DNA from: Sphaerisporangium fuscum
Lineage (GTDB): Bacteria > Actinomycetota > Actinomycetes > Streptosporangiales > Streptosporangiaceae
Reading direction: 5' to 3'
Assembly (NCBI RefSeq): GCF_018531465.1
Contig: NZ_JAHDTF010000004.1
Location: 1-64,000 of the forward strand
DNA length: 64,000 nucleotides
Below are positions 17,865 to 27,840 of the stretch, one piece after another (positions within the stretch are counted from its first letter, which is position 1; the number at the start of each line of letters is the position of its first letter). The notes beneath the pieces are model-generated. The model made no database searches and was not told where the DNA came from. It was given only the letters and a program-made list of their open reading frames with translations. A program made the translations under genes and the position numbers.

Positions 17865-19138
17865 CCACGACGGCCCGGCCCCTGCGCGGCCTCGACTCCG
17901 GGCAGCTCCTGCTGATCTGCGCCGCCGGCATGGTCACCGTGGCGGGCGTCGCCCACACCGCCGCGGTGGGGCTCGTCGACCCCCAGGTCGCGATCGCCTT
18001 CGGCGTGATGGTCGCCGTGGGCGAGCTCGCCAGGCTCACCATGCCGGGCAACCGCGAGGTGGCGCCCATCGGCGCGGCCGCCGCCCTCGGGTACACCCTG
18101 CTGCTGGACGTCGGCGGCACGCCGACCCGGCACTCCGCGCTTCAGGTGGTGGCGGTCATGGCCGTCGGCATGGTGATCGGCGCGCTGCCGCACCTCGCCG
18201 TCGGCAGGCCGCCGCAGCTCGACGCGCTCGCGCGCCGGCTGCTGTCGTGGGCGCTGCTCGCCTTCGCCTACCGTCCGCTCGCCCCCGCGTTGTACGACAC
18301 CGTGGCGAGCGGCGGCACATGGTGGCCCGTGCTCGGCGTGATGGCCGTGCTCACCACCGCCATGCTCACCGCCGACGTGGTGATCGCCGCGGTGCTGCGG
18401 GCCGAGCAGGTCCGCACGAACTTCCGCGTGGCCTACCGTGACGAGGTCCGCATGGCCACCCCGCTCGGGGCCTCCGTCACCGCCTCGGGAGTCCTGCTCG
18501 CCCTGGCCTCCCACAGCATGAACCTCGCCGCGCTCGCCGTCTTCGCCGCGCCGCTGCTGGTCACCCAGGTCGCCTTCCGTAAGTACGCCGGGATCCGCGC
18601 CACCTACCTCCAGACCGTCCGCGCCCTGGCGAGGGTGACTGAGGTCGGGGGGTACGTCGAGCCGGGGCACTCCCGGCGGGTCAGCCGCCTGTCGCTGGCG
18701 ATCGGGCGCGAGCTCGGCATGGGGGAGCCGGAGCTGCTGGAGCTCGAGTACGCCGCGCTCATGCACGACATCGGGCAGCTCTCCCTGCGCGACCCGATCC
18801 CGGGCGGCGCCACCGTGCTCACCGATCCCGGGCAGGCGCGGAGCATCGCCGAGCTGGGCGCCGAGATCATCAAGAAGACCGGCGTGCTCGACCGTGTGGC
18901 CGAGATCGTGCGTCATCAGGGCGATCCGTACGCCGGGCCCGACCTGCCGCCGCTGGCCAGCCGCATCATCAAGGCGGCCAACGCCTATGACGACCTGGTG
19001 GGCGGCTCCACCGACCGCGACCGCGCGGCGGCGGCCCTCGAACGGCTCCGCCAGGACGACGGCGGCGAGTACGATCCCGTCGTGGTGGGGTTGATGGCGA
19101 AGGTCGTCGACCGCCTGGCTCCCGTCAACCGGCTCTGA
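17861..19138 (+). CDS. Membrane protein with degenerate HD domain
   Basis: 425 residues from GTG 17861. Same architecture as its upstream neighbour: hydrophobic N-terminal half, C-terminal HD domain. The HD pair remains (ALMHDIGQLS) but the HHE and GYP positions read VRHQGDPYAGPDLP, so the GYP motif and the second metal-ligand His residues are missing. Gene duplication followed by loss of catalysis is the simplest reading; it may act as a regulator or heteromer partner. Translationally coupled to the HD-GYP gene. Confidence 0.8.
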   Translation: MTTTARPLRGLDSGQLLLICAAGMVTVAGVAHTAAVGLVDPQVAIAFGVMVAVGELARLTMPGNREVAPIGAAAALGYTLLLDVGGTPTRHSALQVVAVMAVGMVIGALPHLAVGRPPQLDALARRLLSWALLAFAYRPLAPALYDTVASGGTWWPVLGVMAVLTTAMLTADVVIAAVLRAEQVRTNFRVAYRDEVRMATPLGASVTASGVLLALASHSMNLAALAVFAAPLLVTQVAFRKYAGIRATYLQTVRALARVTEVGGYVEPGHSRRVSRLSLAIGRELGMGEPELLELEYAALMHDIGQLSLRDPIPGGATVLTDPGQARSIAELGAEIIKKTGVLDRVAEIVRHQGDPYAGPDLPPLASRIIKAANAYDDLVGGSTDRDRAAAALERLRQDDGGEYDPVVVGLMAKVVDRLAPVNRL

Positions 19139-19334
19139 CCACGGCCTCCGACACGGCCGCTTTGGCCGGGTGCGCCGTCTTTACCACCAGTGGAGCCCTG
19201 TTCTACGGCGACCCGGAACGATCGTCCCGTTGTGGACTTCCTACATACGGGACACGGGGGATCGGTGGTTTCGCGCGAAGGGCCCCAGGGACGCCCGAGT
19301 CATAGGGTGGTGAGCCGTCGAAGGGAGAGCGGCC

Positions 19335-20687
19335 GTGTTCGAAAGCGTCCTGGTTGCCAATCGCGGAGAAATCGCACGTCGGGTGATCCGCACGGTCAAG
19401 GCCATGGGCCTGCGCGCCATCGCCGTGCACTCGGAGGCCGACGCCGACCTGCCCTTCGTGCTCGAAGCCGACGAGGCGTTCCTGCTCGGCCCGGCGGCCC
19501 CGGCCCAGAGCTACCTCGACGTCGCCAGGGTGCTGGAGGCGTGCCGCGCGACCGGCGCGCAGGCCGTCCACCCCGGTTACGGCTTCCTCGCCGAGAACGC
19601 CGCCTTCGCCCGGGCCGTCATCGACGCCGGGCTCACCTGGATCGGGCCGTCCCCCGAGGCCATCGAGCGCATGGGCGACAAGATCAACGCGCGTAACCTC
19701 ATGGAGCAGGCCGGCGTACCCGTGGCCGCGGGCACCCGCGAGCCGGTGAGCGAGCAGGCGCAGGCCCTCGCCGCCGCGGCCGAGATCGGCTACCCGGTCA
19801 TGGTGAAGGCCGCCGGAGGCGGCGGAGGCATCGGCATGGGCGTCGCCCACGACGAGGCCGGGCTCGTCAAGGCCTTCGAGACCGCGGCCCGCGCCGCCGA
19901 GCGCTTCGGCGGGAAGACCTCCGGCGGGCCGGCGATCCTGCTCGAGCGCTACATCGAGCGGGCGCGGCACGTCGAGGTGCAGATCCTCGGGCTGGCCGAC
20001 GGCACGGTCGTGGCGCTCGGCGAGCGCGACTGCTCGGTGCAGCGGCGGCACCAGAAGGTCGTCGAGGAGTCCCCGTCGCCCGGAATCACCCCTGAGCTGC
20101 GCGAACGCATGCTGGCCGCCGCCGTGCGGGCCGGAGAGGCGGTCGGCTACCGTGGCGCGGGCACGGTCGAGTGCCTGGTGGACGCCGACGCCCAGGATTT
20201 CGTGTTCCTCGAGATGAACACCCGGCTCCAGGTCGAGCACCCGGTCACCGAGCTGGTCACGGGCATCGACCTGGTCGAGCAGCAGCTGCTGATCGCGGCC
20301 GGCGAGCCGGTGTCGTTCTCCACGGCGACGCGGAGGCCCGGCGGGCACGCGGTGGAGTTCCGGATCTACGCCGAGGACCCCAAGCGGTTCTTCCCCGGGC
20401 CCGGCAAGATCGACGTCTGGGAGGAGCCGACCGGGCCCGGTGTCCGGCTCGACTCCGGATACGTCGCCGGGAACACCGTCACCCCCTTCTACGATCCGCT
20501 CATGGCCAAGCTGTGCGTCCACGGGGACACCCGCGAGGAGGCCCTGGCCAGGGCCCGCGAGGCCGTGGCGGCCTTCCGCGTCGAAGGACCCAAGAACAAC
20601 CTCCCGTTCTTCGCCGAGCTGCTGGACGACCCGGAGTTCGCCGGCGGCGACTACGACACCGGGCTCGTGGCGCGGATGCGCGCGTGA
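19335..20687 (+). CDS. accC: Biotin carboxylase (AccC-type)
   Basis: 450 residues, the size of a free biotin carboxylase subunit. ATP-grasp fold: FESVLVANRGEIARRVIRT, HPGYGFLAENAAFA, MVKAAGGGGGIGM, ERDCSVQRRHQKVVEE, FLEMNTRLQVEHPVTE. It carboxylates biotin on a carrier using ATP and bicarbonate, for acetyl/propionyl-CoA carboxylase. GTG start. Followed by a separate 70-residue carrier; no carboxyltransferase gene is in the window. Confidence 0.93.
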   Translation: MFESVLVANRGEIARRVIRTVKAMGLRAIAVHSEADADLPFVLEADEAFLLGPAAPAQSYLDVARVLEACRATGAQAVHPGYGFLAENAAFARAVIDAGLTWIGPSPEAIERMGDKINARNLMEQAGVPVAAGTREPVSEQAQALAAAAEIGYPVMVKAAGGGGGIGMGVAHDEAGLVKAFETAARAAERFGGKTSGGPAILLERYIERARHVEVQILGLADGTVVALGERDCSVQRRHQKVVEESPSPGITPELRERMLAAAVRAGEAVGYRGAGTVECLVDADAQDFVFLEMNTRLQVEHPVTELVTGIDLVEQQLLIAAGEPVSFSTATRRPGGHAVEFRIYAEDPKRFFPGPGKIDVWEEPTGPGVRLDSGYVAGNTVTPFYDPLMAKLCVHGDTREEALARAREAVAAFRVEGPKNNLPFFAELLDDPEFAGGDYDTGLVARMRA

Positions 20688-20789
20688 CGGCGGACGTCAG
20701 CGGTAGGCCCAAGCGGAGTTTCACCAGCGGGTGCGACGACGACCAGAGCCCTTCTGGGGCGATCAGATATTCAGTGAGGGGAGTTCCCG

Positions 20790-21002
20790 GTGGCGGAAGT
20801 ACGCGCGGAGATGGTGGCGAACGTCTGGAAGATCGTCGTCGCCGAGGGTGACAGCGTCAACGAAGGTGACACGCTGGTCATCCTGGAGTCGATGAAGATG
20901 GAGATCCCGGTGATCGCCGAGGACGCCGGTGTCGTGACCGGGATCAAGGTGGCCGAGGGCGACGTCATCCAGGAGGGCGACCTGATCGCCGTCATCGAGT
21001 AG
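20790..21002 (+). CDS. Biotin carboxyl carrier protein (TB7.3-like)
   Basis: 70 residues, GTG start. It consists of a single biotinyl domain with ESMKMEIPV (biotinyl Lys in MKM) and two symmetrical hammerhead halves. It resembles the small mycobacterial TB7.3 carrier found near sigH/rshA. It probably accepts CO2 from the AccC encoded upstream. Confidence 0.9.
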   Translation: MAEVRAEMVANVWKIVVAEGDSVNEGDTLVILESMKMEIPVIAEDAGVVTGIKVAEGDVIQEGDLIAVIE

Positions 21003-21016
21003 CCCCGCGAGGATCG

Positions 21017-21397
21017 TCAGCCGGTGAGGCCCGACAGGAAGCGCTCGCGGTCGACCACGACGCGTTCGATGGTGGCGGTGGCCACCGTGCGGGTGCGGTC
21101 GCGCGCGGTGACCTCGAAGACCAGGCGGCGGCCGTCGACCTCCACGAGCTCGGCGACGACCTCGACGTGCGTGCCGACGGGGCTCGCGGCGCGGTGCTCC
21201 AGCGTGACCTTCGTGCCGACCGACGTCTGCCCGGGAGCCAGGTGGTCGCGCACCGCCCGCACGGTCGCGGCCTCCGCGACGGCCAGCAGCCGCGGCGTGC
21301 CCAGCACGGGGACGTCGCCGCTGCCCACCTTGATCGCGGTGTCGCTCCTCTCGACCATGATGAGGACTTCGGCGCGCAGACCAGGCTCGATCGTCAT
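21017..21397 (-). CDS. Hotdog-fold thioesterase (FlK-like)
   Basis: 126 residues from ATG 21397. [39 protein letters not shown] and [14 protein letters not shown] are typical of the fluoroacetyl-CoA thioesterase-like group. It hydrolyses short acyl-CoA thioesters by analogy; real substrate unknown. Convergent with the carrier gene. Confidence 0.8.
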   Translation of the reverse strand: MTIEPGLRAEVLIMVERSDTAIKVGSGDVPVLGTPRLLAVAEAATVRAVRDHLAPGQTSVGTKVTLEHRAASPVGTHVEVVAELVEVDGRRLVFEVTARDRTRTVATATIERVVVDRERFLSGLTG

Positions 21398-21518
21398 GCG
21401 GGCAAGCCTATTGGGCGGGCGTACGGCACGACCGTCCCCAGTTGGCTTTTCGCGTGGTCTGCGACCACCTTCGCCGGATGGGCGGCCTTGGTGGGGAACG
21501 ATGCAATACGCTTTTGGC

Positions 21519-21701
21519 GTGAGCCCGTACTGCGACCACTGCGGACGTCTCGAGGGAGACGGCGACCACTCCGCATGCCATGCCGCGCGGCTCATGGAGC
21601 CACCTCGCCACTGCCCGGCGTGCGCACGCCGGCTGGTGGTGCAGGTGACGCCGCGGGGGTGGTCCGCCCGCTGCGTCGAACACGGCGTGACGGTTGGCTG
21701 A
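21519..21701 (+). CDS. bsaP: Biotin synthase auxiliary protein (BsaP)
   Basis: 60 residues from GTG 21519 (an in-frame ATG lies at 21501). Sequence elements [36 protein letters not shown] and ARCVEHG match the small Cys-rich actinobacterial proteins that support BioB. Two CxxC pairs suggest Fe-S cluster work. It lies 3.6 kb from bioB, with the kinase and TPP genes between. Confidence 0.75.
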   Translation: MSPYCDHCGRLEGDGDHSACHAARLMEPPRHCPACARRLVVQVTPRGWSARCVEHGVTVG

Positions 21702-21832
21702 CACCCCGAGGCGAACCGTGCGACCACAGGGTTTTGTGACCCCGGCGTGATCCGGCCGCGACACAAATCCGCTTTGTTGGAGAACTCTGGGGTGACGTCG
21801 GCCTGGACGGAAAAGGGGTAAGCGGGGGAGAG

Positions 21833-23533
21833 ATGGTGGCCCAAGGGACCACGCTGGCGGGACGTTACCGGCTTGACGTCCGCCTCGGCGCCGGTGGGAT
21901 GGGCGAGGTGTGGCGTGGTGAAGACACCGTCCTGGCTCGCACCGTCGCCGTCAAAGTGTTGTTACCAGGCCGGATGGACGATCCCGGGTTCGCCGCCCGC
22001 TTCCAGGGGGAGGCGCGGTCGATGGCCACCATCAACCATCCGGGTGTCGTCGACGTCTACGACTACGGCGTGAGCGACGTGCCGGGGGCCGGGCCGACCG
22101 CCTATCTCGTGATGCGCTTCGTCGACGGTGAGCCGCTCGACCGGTTGCTGACCAGGCTGACCCGCATCGCCCCCGAGCCCGCCATGGAGCTCATCGCGCA
22201 GGCCGCCTCGGCCCTGCAGGCCGTGCACGATCGCGGCATCGTGCACCGCGACGTCAAGCCCGGGAACCTCTTGGTCCGCCCGGACGGCACGCTCGTCCTC
22301 ACCGACTTCGGCATCGCCCGTGCCGACACCGCCAGCCGGTTGACCGACGCCGGCATGGTGCTCGGCACCGCCGCCTACTGCGCGCCGGAGCAGGCCGAGG
22401 GTCAGCCGGTGACCCCCGCCGTCGACCTGTACGCGCTCGGCGTGGTCGCCTACGAGTGCCTGGCCGGATACCGGCCCTTCGACGGCGACACCCCGGTCAC
22501 AATCGCGTTGAAGCACATCCGCGAGCAGCCGCCGCCGCTGCCCGCCGACGTGCCTCCCGCCGTGCGTCACCTGGTGGAGCGGGCGCTGGCCAAGGATCCC
22601 GGGAGCCGCTGGCACAGCGCCGCCGAGATGAGCGTGGCCGCGCGCCAGGCCATGCGCGGCGAGACCGGGGCGGTCGCGGCCGTCAGCGGGCTGACCGGCA
22701 TGGTCTCCTCGGCACCCACCGCCGGTCACGCCGCCCCGATCGCGGCGCCGGAGACCGGCTCCCACGCGGCGAGTCCGTCGTGGAGCGAGGGCCACACCGC
22801 CCCGTCCACCCCGACGCCGCCGCCGTACATCATGCCCACGGCGGCCTCGGAGACCGGCGCCCATGCGCCCCCTCCGACCGACGTCGCGCCGCCGCCCGCC
22901 CCGCGTGGCTCCCGCCGCCGGGCCGCCGCCCCCAGACGCGGCAGGGCCGGGATCGTCGCCGCCGTGATCGCCGTCGGCGCCCTGCTGGGCGGTGGGGGCG
23001 CCGTGGTGTACAACCAGGTGGCCAGCGCCGGAGCGCAGACCCCGGAGGTGAGCCCCTCGGTGTCGGAGGGGCCCAGCGAGAGCCCGAGCGGCCCGAAGCA
23101 CACCCCGAAGACTCGTCCTCCAAAGAAGACCACTCCTCCGCCCGAGGAGCCGGCGACCCTCCCCACCAGGACGAGCGAGTCCACCCCGACGCCGACGGAC
23201 GACACCGAATCTCCCGACCCGTCGAAGAGCCCGAGCCCGTCGCCCAGCCCGACCGTCACCAAATCTCAGGCGACCAAGAAGGTCGTGCCGATGGTGAGGA
23301 ACCTGACCCAGCAGCTCGCGCAGAACAAGCTCAAGGCCGCAGGATTCAAGGTCAAGGTCGACATCAGCGGCGAGCCGAGCAGTGAGGGCTGCACCCGCGT
23401 GCTGGACCAGAACCCGGAGCCCGGCACCTCGTGGCCGACCGACCGTCTCGTCACCATCGTGGTGGAGCAGGGCCTCTCCTGCGGGGAGGAGAGCCCGTCC
23501 CCGACGCCGACGCCGACCCCCTCGGCCAGCTGA
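21833..23533 (+). CDS. Transmembrane Ser/Thr protein kinase with PASTA domain
   Basis: 566 residues. Kinase domain (about 10-275): GAGGMGEVWRGED, VAVKVLLPG, IVHRDVKPGNLLV, TDFGIAR, GTAAYCAPEQ, all catalytic residues present. Then a Pro/Ser/Thr-rich linker, a transmembrane helix around 380-400 (IVAAVIAVGALLGGGGAVVY), another Pro/Ser-rich stretch and one PASTA domain (VVPMVRNLTQQLAQNKLKAA). It resembles PknB/PknA-type kinases that sense cell-wall fragments, but with a single PASTA unit. A TTA Leu codon is at 21962-21964. Convergent hairpin 23538-23566 follows. Confidence 0.92.
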   Translation: MVAQGTTLAGRYRLDVRLGAGGMGEVWRGEDTVLARTVAVKVLLPGRMDDPGFAARFQGEARSMATINHPGVVDVYDYGVSDVPGAGPTAYLVMRFVDGEPLDRLLTRLTRIAPEPAMELIAQAASALQAVHDRGIVHRDVKPGNLLVRPDGTLVLTDFGIARADTASRLTDAGMVLGTAAYCAPEQAEGQPVTPAVDLYALGVVAYECLAGYRPFDGDTPVTIALKHIREQPPPLPADVPPAVRHLVERALAKDPGSRWHSAAEMSVAARQAMRGETGAVAAVSGLTGMVSSAPTAGHAAPIAAPETGSHAASPSWSEGHTAPSTPTPPPYIMPTAASETGAHAPPPTDVAPPPAPRGSRRRAAAPRRGRAGIVAAVIAVGALLGGGGAVVYNQVASAGAQTPEVSPSVSEGPSESPSGPKHTPKTRPPKKTTPPPEEPATLPTRTSESTPTPTDDTESPDPSKSPSPSPSPTVTKSQATKKVVPMVRNLTQQLAQNKLKAAGFKVKVDISGEPSSEGCTRVLDQNPEPGTSWPTDRLVTIVVEQGLSCGEESPSPTPTPTPSAS

Positions 23534-23537
23534 CCGT

Positions 23538-23566
23538 CCCGGGCCGCGACCCCGTCGCGGCCCGGG
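23538..23566. terminator. Bidirectional terminator between kinase and TPP-enzyme genes
   Basis: Perfect 12-bp stem CCCGGGCCGCGA with a 5-nt loop between convergent stop codons. Confidence 0.8.
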
Positions 23567-23573
23567 TGCGAGG

Positions 23574-25220
23574 TCAGATGCCGGTGGTGGTGCGCGGGTA
23601 GGCGATCTGCGGGTCGGTGGCGACGTTCACCATGTACGGCACGCCGGAGTCGAACGCGCGGCGCAGCGCCGGCCCGATCTCGGACGGCGAGGTGACCAGC
23701 TCGCCGGCGCCGCCGAGCGCGGCCACCACCTGGTCGTACCTGCACTGCGGCTGCAGCTCGGCCGCGACGTCGTACCCGTACAGCATCTGCATCGGGTGCT
23801 TCTCCAGGCCCCACATGCCGTTGTTGCCGCAGATCATCACCACGGGCAGCTTGTGGCGCACCAGCGTGTCGACGTCCATCAGCGAGAAGCCCGCGGCTCC
23901 GTCGCCGAGCAGGAGCACCACTTGCGAGGAGGGGCGGGCGATGCGGGCGGCGATGGAGTAGCCGAGGCCGGTGCCGAGGCAGCCGTACGGCCCGGGGTCG
24001 AGCCAGCAGCCGGCCCTGCGCGGCTCGATGTACTTCCCGGCGTACGACACGAAGTCGCCGCCGTCGCCGATCACCACGGCGTCGTCGTCGAGGAGCCGGT
24101 TGAGCTCGCCGTAGACGCGCATCGGGTGGATCGGGTCGGCGTCGGAGGCCAGCAGCTCGGCGTCGTCCGCGATGGCGGCCCTGGACGCCTCCGCGAGCGT
24201 GGCCACCCACCTGGAGTAGGACTTGGGGGACACCCCGGCCTCCGTGCAGGCCGTCGACAGGCCCCAGAACAGCAGGGAGAGGTCGGCGGCGGTGGAGGCG
24301 GCCGTGCCGACGTGCGTGGCCAGCTGCGACGGGGCGTCGGCCAGGTGGACGACCCTGGCCAGCGGGGCTCCGTCCCTGCCGCCGAACAGGCCGTAACCGA
24401 GACGGAAGTCGAGCGGGGTGCCGGCGACGATCACCAGGTCGGCCTGCGAGAACGCCATGCCGCGCGCCCGGGTGACCAATAGCTCGTGCCCGGCGGGGAG
24501 GATGCCGCGGCCCTGCCCGTTGGGGATCACCGGCAGCTGCCAGGCCTCGGCGAAGTCGCGGGCGGCCTCCTCGGCGCGGTCCATCCAGACGTCGGAGCCC
24601 AGCACGAGCACGGGCCGCTCGGCCTCGGCGATCAGCCGGGCGATGATGGCGAGGGCCTCGGAGTCGGGCTCCAACGGGGACGGCGTGAGCGTCTCGGCCT
24701 TGTGCTCGGGGGACGGCGAGAACAGGTGGTCCATGAAGAAGTCGAGGAACACCGGGCCGCGGTGCGGGGCGATGGCCGTGCGGAAGGCCATCTCGACGTC
24801 CTGGCCGATGGAGTCGGCGCCGCCCGCGGTGAACGACAGCTTGGTGATCGTCTCGAACAGCGGGGGATGGTCCATCTCCTGCAGGGCCCCCGAGCCCCAC
24901 CGGGACGCCGGGGCGCGCCCGCCCATCACCACGACCGGCGAGCCGTTGTAGTGGGCGGTCGCCACACCGCTGACCCCGTTGGTGATGCCCGGCCCGGCCG
25001 TCAGCACCGCGAGGCCGGGTTGTCGCGTCAGCCGCGCCGTGGCCTCGGCGGCGAACACCGCGCTCTGCTCGTGCCGCACATCGACGATGCGCATGTTCTC
25101 GTGGACGGCCCCGTCGTAAAGGGGGAAGACGTGGCCGCCCGACAAGGTGAACATGACGTCGGCACCGTAGGCCCGTGAGACGGCGACCGCGACGTCGCCG
25201 GCGTGCTTTGCAGACTCCAT
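23574..25220 (-). CDS. Thiamine diphosphate-dependent enzyme, acetolactate-synthase-like
   Basis: 548 residues with the three-domain POX/ALS fold. N-terminal PYR domain with the catalytic Glu51 in [13 protein letters not shown] and [11 protein letters not shown]; central domain [18 protein letters not shown]-terminal TPP motif [20 protein letters not shown]...CGNN. Family members include acetolactate synthase, oxalyl-CoA decarboxylase and 2-hydroxyacyl-CoA lyases; no regulatory subunit gene is adjacent, so a biosynthetic ALS role is not assured. Confidence 0.83.
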   Translation of the reverse strand: MESAKHAGDVAVAVSRAYGADVMFTLSGGHVFPLYDGAVHENMRIVDVRHEQSAVFAAEATARLTRQPGLAVLTAGPGITNGVSGVATAHYNGSPVVVMGGRAPASRWGSGALQEMDHPPLFETITKLSFTAGGADSIGQDVEMAFRTAIAPHRGPVFLDFFMDHLFSPSPEHKAETLTPSPLEPDSEALAIIARLIAEAERPVLVLGSDVWMDRAEEAARDFAEAWQLPVIPNGQGRGILPAGHELLVTRARGMAFSQADLVIVAGTPLDFRLGYGLFGGRDGAPLARVVHLADAPSQLATHVGTAASTAADLSLLFWGLSTACTEAGVSPKSYSRWVATLAEASRAAIADDAELLASDADPIHPMRVYGELNRLLDDDAVVIGDGGDFVSYAGKYIEPRRAGCWLDPGPYGCLGTGLGYSIAARIARPSSQVVLLLGDGAAGFSLMDVDTLVRHKLPVVMICGNNGMWGLEKHPMQMLYGYDVAAELQPQCRYDQVVAALGGAGELVTSPSEIGPALRRAFDSGVPYMVNVATDPQIAYPRTTTGI

Positions 25221-25295
25221 GACGTGAACTTACCTTCTCCGTCCCCGGTCAATCCTTGAGCCCTCGTTCGGGCTGGTCAAGGGGCGACTTTAGGC

Positions 25296-26294
25296 TCAGA
25301 GAGTCGGCGAGAGGGCCTTGATGGGCATCTTGAGATCTGCCAGGAGCTCCAGGTCGCGTTCGGGGGAGCGGCCGAGGGTGGTGAGGTAGTTGCCGACGAT
25401 GATGGCGTTGACGCCGCCCAGCATGCCCTCGCGGGTGCCGAGGTCGCCCAGGGTGAGCTCACGCCCGCCGGCGTACCGCAGGATGGTGCGCGGCAGCGCC
25501 AGCCGGAAGGTCGCGATGGTCTTCAGCGCCTCGCGTCCCTCGACGAGCGGGTAGGTCGCGAACGGCGTGCCGGGCCGGGGGTTGAGGAAGTTAAGCGGCA
25601 CCTCGTCGGGGGCGAGCTCGCCGAGCTGCGCGGCGAACTCCGCCCGCTGCTCCCGGGTCTCGCCCATGCCGATGATGCCGCCGCAGCAGAGCTCCATGCC
25701 GGCCGCGCGGACCATCTCGCAGGTGCGCCACCGCTCGTCCCAGGTGTGGGTGGTCACCACCGCGCCGAAGTGGGAGCGCGCGGTCTCGAGGTTGTGGTTG
25801 TAGCGGTGGACGCCCATCTCGGCCAGCTCGTCCACCTGCTCCTGGGTGAGCATGCCGAGGGAGCAGGCGACGTTGATCTCGACGGCCTCGCGGATGGCCG
25901 CGACGCCCTCGCGCACCTGGTTCATCAGGCGGCGGTCGGGGCCGCGCACGGCGGCGACGATGCAGAACTCCGTGGCGCCCGTCGCGGCCGTCTCGACGGC
26001 CGCCCGGACGAGCGAGGGGATGTCGAGCCAGACCGAGCGGACGGGGGAGTCGAACCGCCCCGACTGGGAGCAGAAGTGGCAGTCCTCGGGGCAGCCACCG
26101 GTCTTCAGGGAGACGATGCCCTCGACCTCGACCTCGGGGCCGCACCAGGTCATGCGGACCTCGTGGGCCAGGGCCAGCAGGTCGGGAAGGCGGTCGTCGG
26201 GCAGTTCGAGGCACTCCAGGGCCTGACCGGCCGTCAGGCCGCGGCCTTCCCCGAGCACCTGGACCCGGGCGGTCTCCAGGATGTCCACGCTCAT
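25296..26294 (-). CDS. bioB: Biotin synthase BioB
   Basis: 332 residues. Radical-SAM cluster [11 protein letters not shown] (Cx3Cx2C) near residue 68 binds the [4Fe-4S] cluster, and downstream Cys/Arg positions fit the family ([31 protein letters not shown]). It inserts sulfur into dethiobiotin. It is the last gene of bioF-dasR-bioD-bioB, 19 bp after bioD. Confidence 0.96.
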   Translation of the reverse strand: MSVDILETARVQVLGEGRGLTAGQALECLELPDDRLPDLLALAHEVRMTWCGPEVEVEGIVSLKTGGCPEDCHFCSQSGRFDSPVRSVWLDIPSLVRAAVETAATGATEFCIVAAVRGPDRRLMNQVREGVAAIREAVEINVACSLGMLTQEQVDELAEMGVHRYNHNLETARSHFGAVVTTHTWDERWRTCEMVRAAGMELCCGGIIGMGETREQRAEFAAQLGELAPDEVPLNFLNPRPGTPFATYPLVEGREALKTIATFRLALPRTILRYAGGRELTLGDLGTREGMLGGVNAIIVGNYLTTLGRSPERDLELLADLKMPIKALSPTL

Positions 26295-26313
26295 GCTCCC
26301 CTCGCCGGTTGCG

Positions 26314-27030
26314 TCACAGACTTAGGGTTGCCCGGAAGCGCGAAGGGTCGAAACCGCCCCCGAGCACCGGGCTCAGACCGTCGTGGGCCAGGCGGTTGAA
26401 GGCGGCCCGGTCGAGCGACGCGGCGCCCTCGGGGAGCGCTCCGGCGAGCGGACGGGCCGCCAGCGTCTCCAGGTCGGGCACGTTGCTGCGTTCGGCGAGG
26501 CCGGGGTCGCGCGGCCAGGAGCCGATCACCAGGCCCGCGAGGTCGAGTCCCCGCCCGGCGAGCGCCTCGAGCGTGAGCGCGGTGTGGTTGAGCGTGCCGA
26601 GCTCGGCCCTGGTGACCACCAGGACGGGGGCGCGCAGCAGGCGGGCCAGGTCGGCGATCGTGGCGCCGTCCTCGTCGAAGCGGACGAGCAGCCCGCCCGC
26701 CCCCTCGACCAGCACCAGGCGGTGGGTCTCGGCCAGCTCGCGCACCCGCTCGGCCGCGTCCGTCAGGGAGACCGGCGGCAGGCCGGACAGGCGGGCGGCC
26801 GCGGCGGGGGACAGCGGGTCGGGGAAGCGAGCGAACTCGAACGTCGTGGTCACCCCGGACAGCCGGATCACCTCGTCGAGGTCCCCGGGCTCGCCGGCTT
26901 CGACCCCGGTCTGCGCGGGTTTGACGACGGCGACCGGGACCTTCCGTTCCAGCGCCAGCGCGGCGACGGCGGCGGTCACGACGGTCTTGCCCACCCCGGT
27001 GTCGGTGCCGGTGATCACCAGAACGCTCAC
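26314..27030 (-). CDS. bioD: Dethiobiotin synthetase BioD
   Basis: 238 residues from GTG 27030 ([16 protein letters not shown]), the expected N-terminus with the P-loop GTDTGVGKT. Also [16 protein letters not shown] and an IGSWP segment. ATP-dependent carboxylation of DAPA to dethiobiotin. Between dasR and bioB in the operon, about 66 bp after dasR. Confidence 0.95.
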   Translation of the reverse strand: MSVLVITGTDTGVGKTVVTAAVAALALERKVPVAVVKPAQTGVEAGEPGDLDEVIRLSGVTTTFEFARFPDPLSPAAAARLSGLPPVSLTDAAERVRELAETHRLVLVEGAGGLLVRFDEDGATIADLARLLRAPVLVVTRAELGTLNHTALTLEALAGRGLDLAGLVIGSWPRDPGLAERSNVPDLETLAARPLAGALPEGAASLDRAAFNRLAHDGLSPVLGGGFDPSRFRATLSL

Positions 27031-27096
27031 CGGACCCACCCTAGAGGGCCGAGACGCGAAGATCACGATTCTCGGTCGCAGGTGGGTCCGGGACGG

Positions 27097-27840
27097 TCAG
27101 CGTCGCGGGTGGTCGGCCTCCGGGGGTCTGCGCAGGCGGGTGACGAACTTGTACCTGTCGCCCCGGTAGAGCGACTGGGCCCACTCGACGGGGTTCCCCT
27201 CGGCGTCGAAGGCGTGCCGGGTGAGCAGCAGCATCGGCAGGCCGACGTCGACGCCGAGGATCTGCGCGTCGTACGGCGTGGCCAGCACCGTCTCGATGAT
27301 CTCCTCGGCGTCGGTGAGCTGGACGTTGTAGGCGTTGTGCAGCGTCTCGTACAGCGAGGAGTGCACCTCGAGCTCGCGGCGCAGCCGGGAGAAGCGGCGG
27401 GCCGACAGGTGGGTGGTGTCGATCGACATCGGCTCGCCGTTGGCCAGGCGCAGCCGGTGGATGCGCAGGACCCGCCCGCCCGGGTTGATGCACAGGCGCC
27501 GGGCGAGCGTCTCGTCGGCGGTGATGTAGCTGATGTCGAGGATCTTGGTGTCGGGTTCGAGGCCGACCTGGCGGAGATCTCCGGTGTACGACGTCAGCTG
27601 CAGGACCTGGGCGACCTTGGGCTGGGCGACGAAGGTGCCCTTGCCCTGGATGCGCAGCAGGCGTCCCTCGATGACGAGCTCGGTGAGGGCCTGGCGCACG
27701 GTCGTGCGGGAGGTCTCGAAGCGCACGGCGAGAGCACGCTCGGGCGGCAGCGCCGCCCCGGCGGGCAGAGACTTGGTGAGTTCCAGCAAGTTACGTTTGA
27801 CGTCGTAGTACTTGGGAATCCGGGGAGAATCTTCCGTCAC
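27097..27840 (-). CDS. dasR: GntR/HutC-family regulator, DasR-like
   Basis: 247 residues. Winged helix ([53 protein letters not shown]) followed by a UTRA effector domain ([20 protein letters not shown] ... [18 protein letters not shown] ... YRGDRYKFV). The whole length resembles Streptomyces DasR, the GlcNAc-6P-responsive repressor of chitin and amino-sugar genes. It starts from GTG 27840 inside the bioF stop (GTGA), so it is translationally coupled to biotin synthesis, an unusual context. No nag or pts gene is near. The assignment is from remembered family sequence, not a search. Confidence 0.75.
   Translation of the reverse strand: MTEDSPRIPKYYDVKRNLLELTKSLPAGAALPPERALAVRFETSRTTVRQALTELVIEGRLLRIQGKGTFVAQPKVAQVLQLTSYTGDLRQVGLEPDTKILDISYITADETLARRLCINPGGRVLRIHRLRLANGEPMSIDTTHLSARRFSRLRRELEVHSSLYETLHNAYNVQLTDAEEIIETVLATPYDAQILGVDVGLPMLLLTRHAFDAEGNPVEWAQSLYRGDRYKFVTRLRRPPEADHPRR

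Noticed and set aside
19203..20522. A 439-residue minus-strand frame opposite accC.
   Set aside because: His/Asp/Arg-rich shadow typical of the strand opposite a GC-rich gene; accC has clear motifs.
27097..27840. GntR regulator as a BioR-type biotin repressor, suggested by position.
   Set aside because: BioR has a different C-terminal domain; the UTRA domain and overall sequence point to DasR/HutC.
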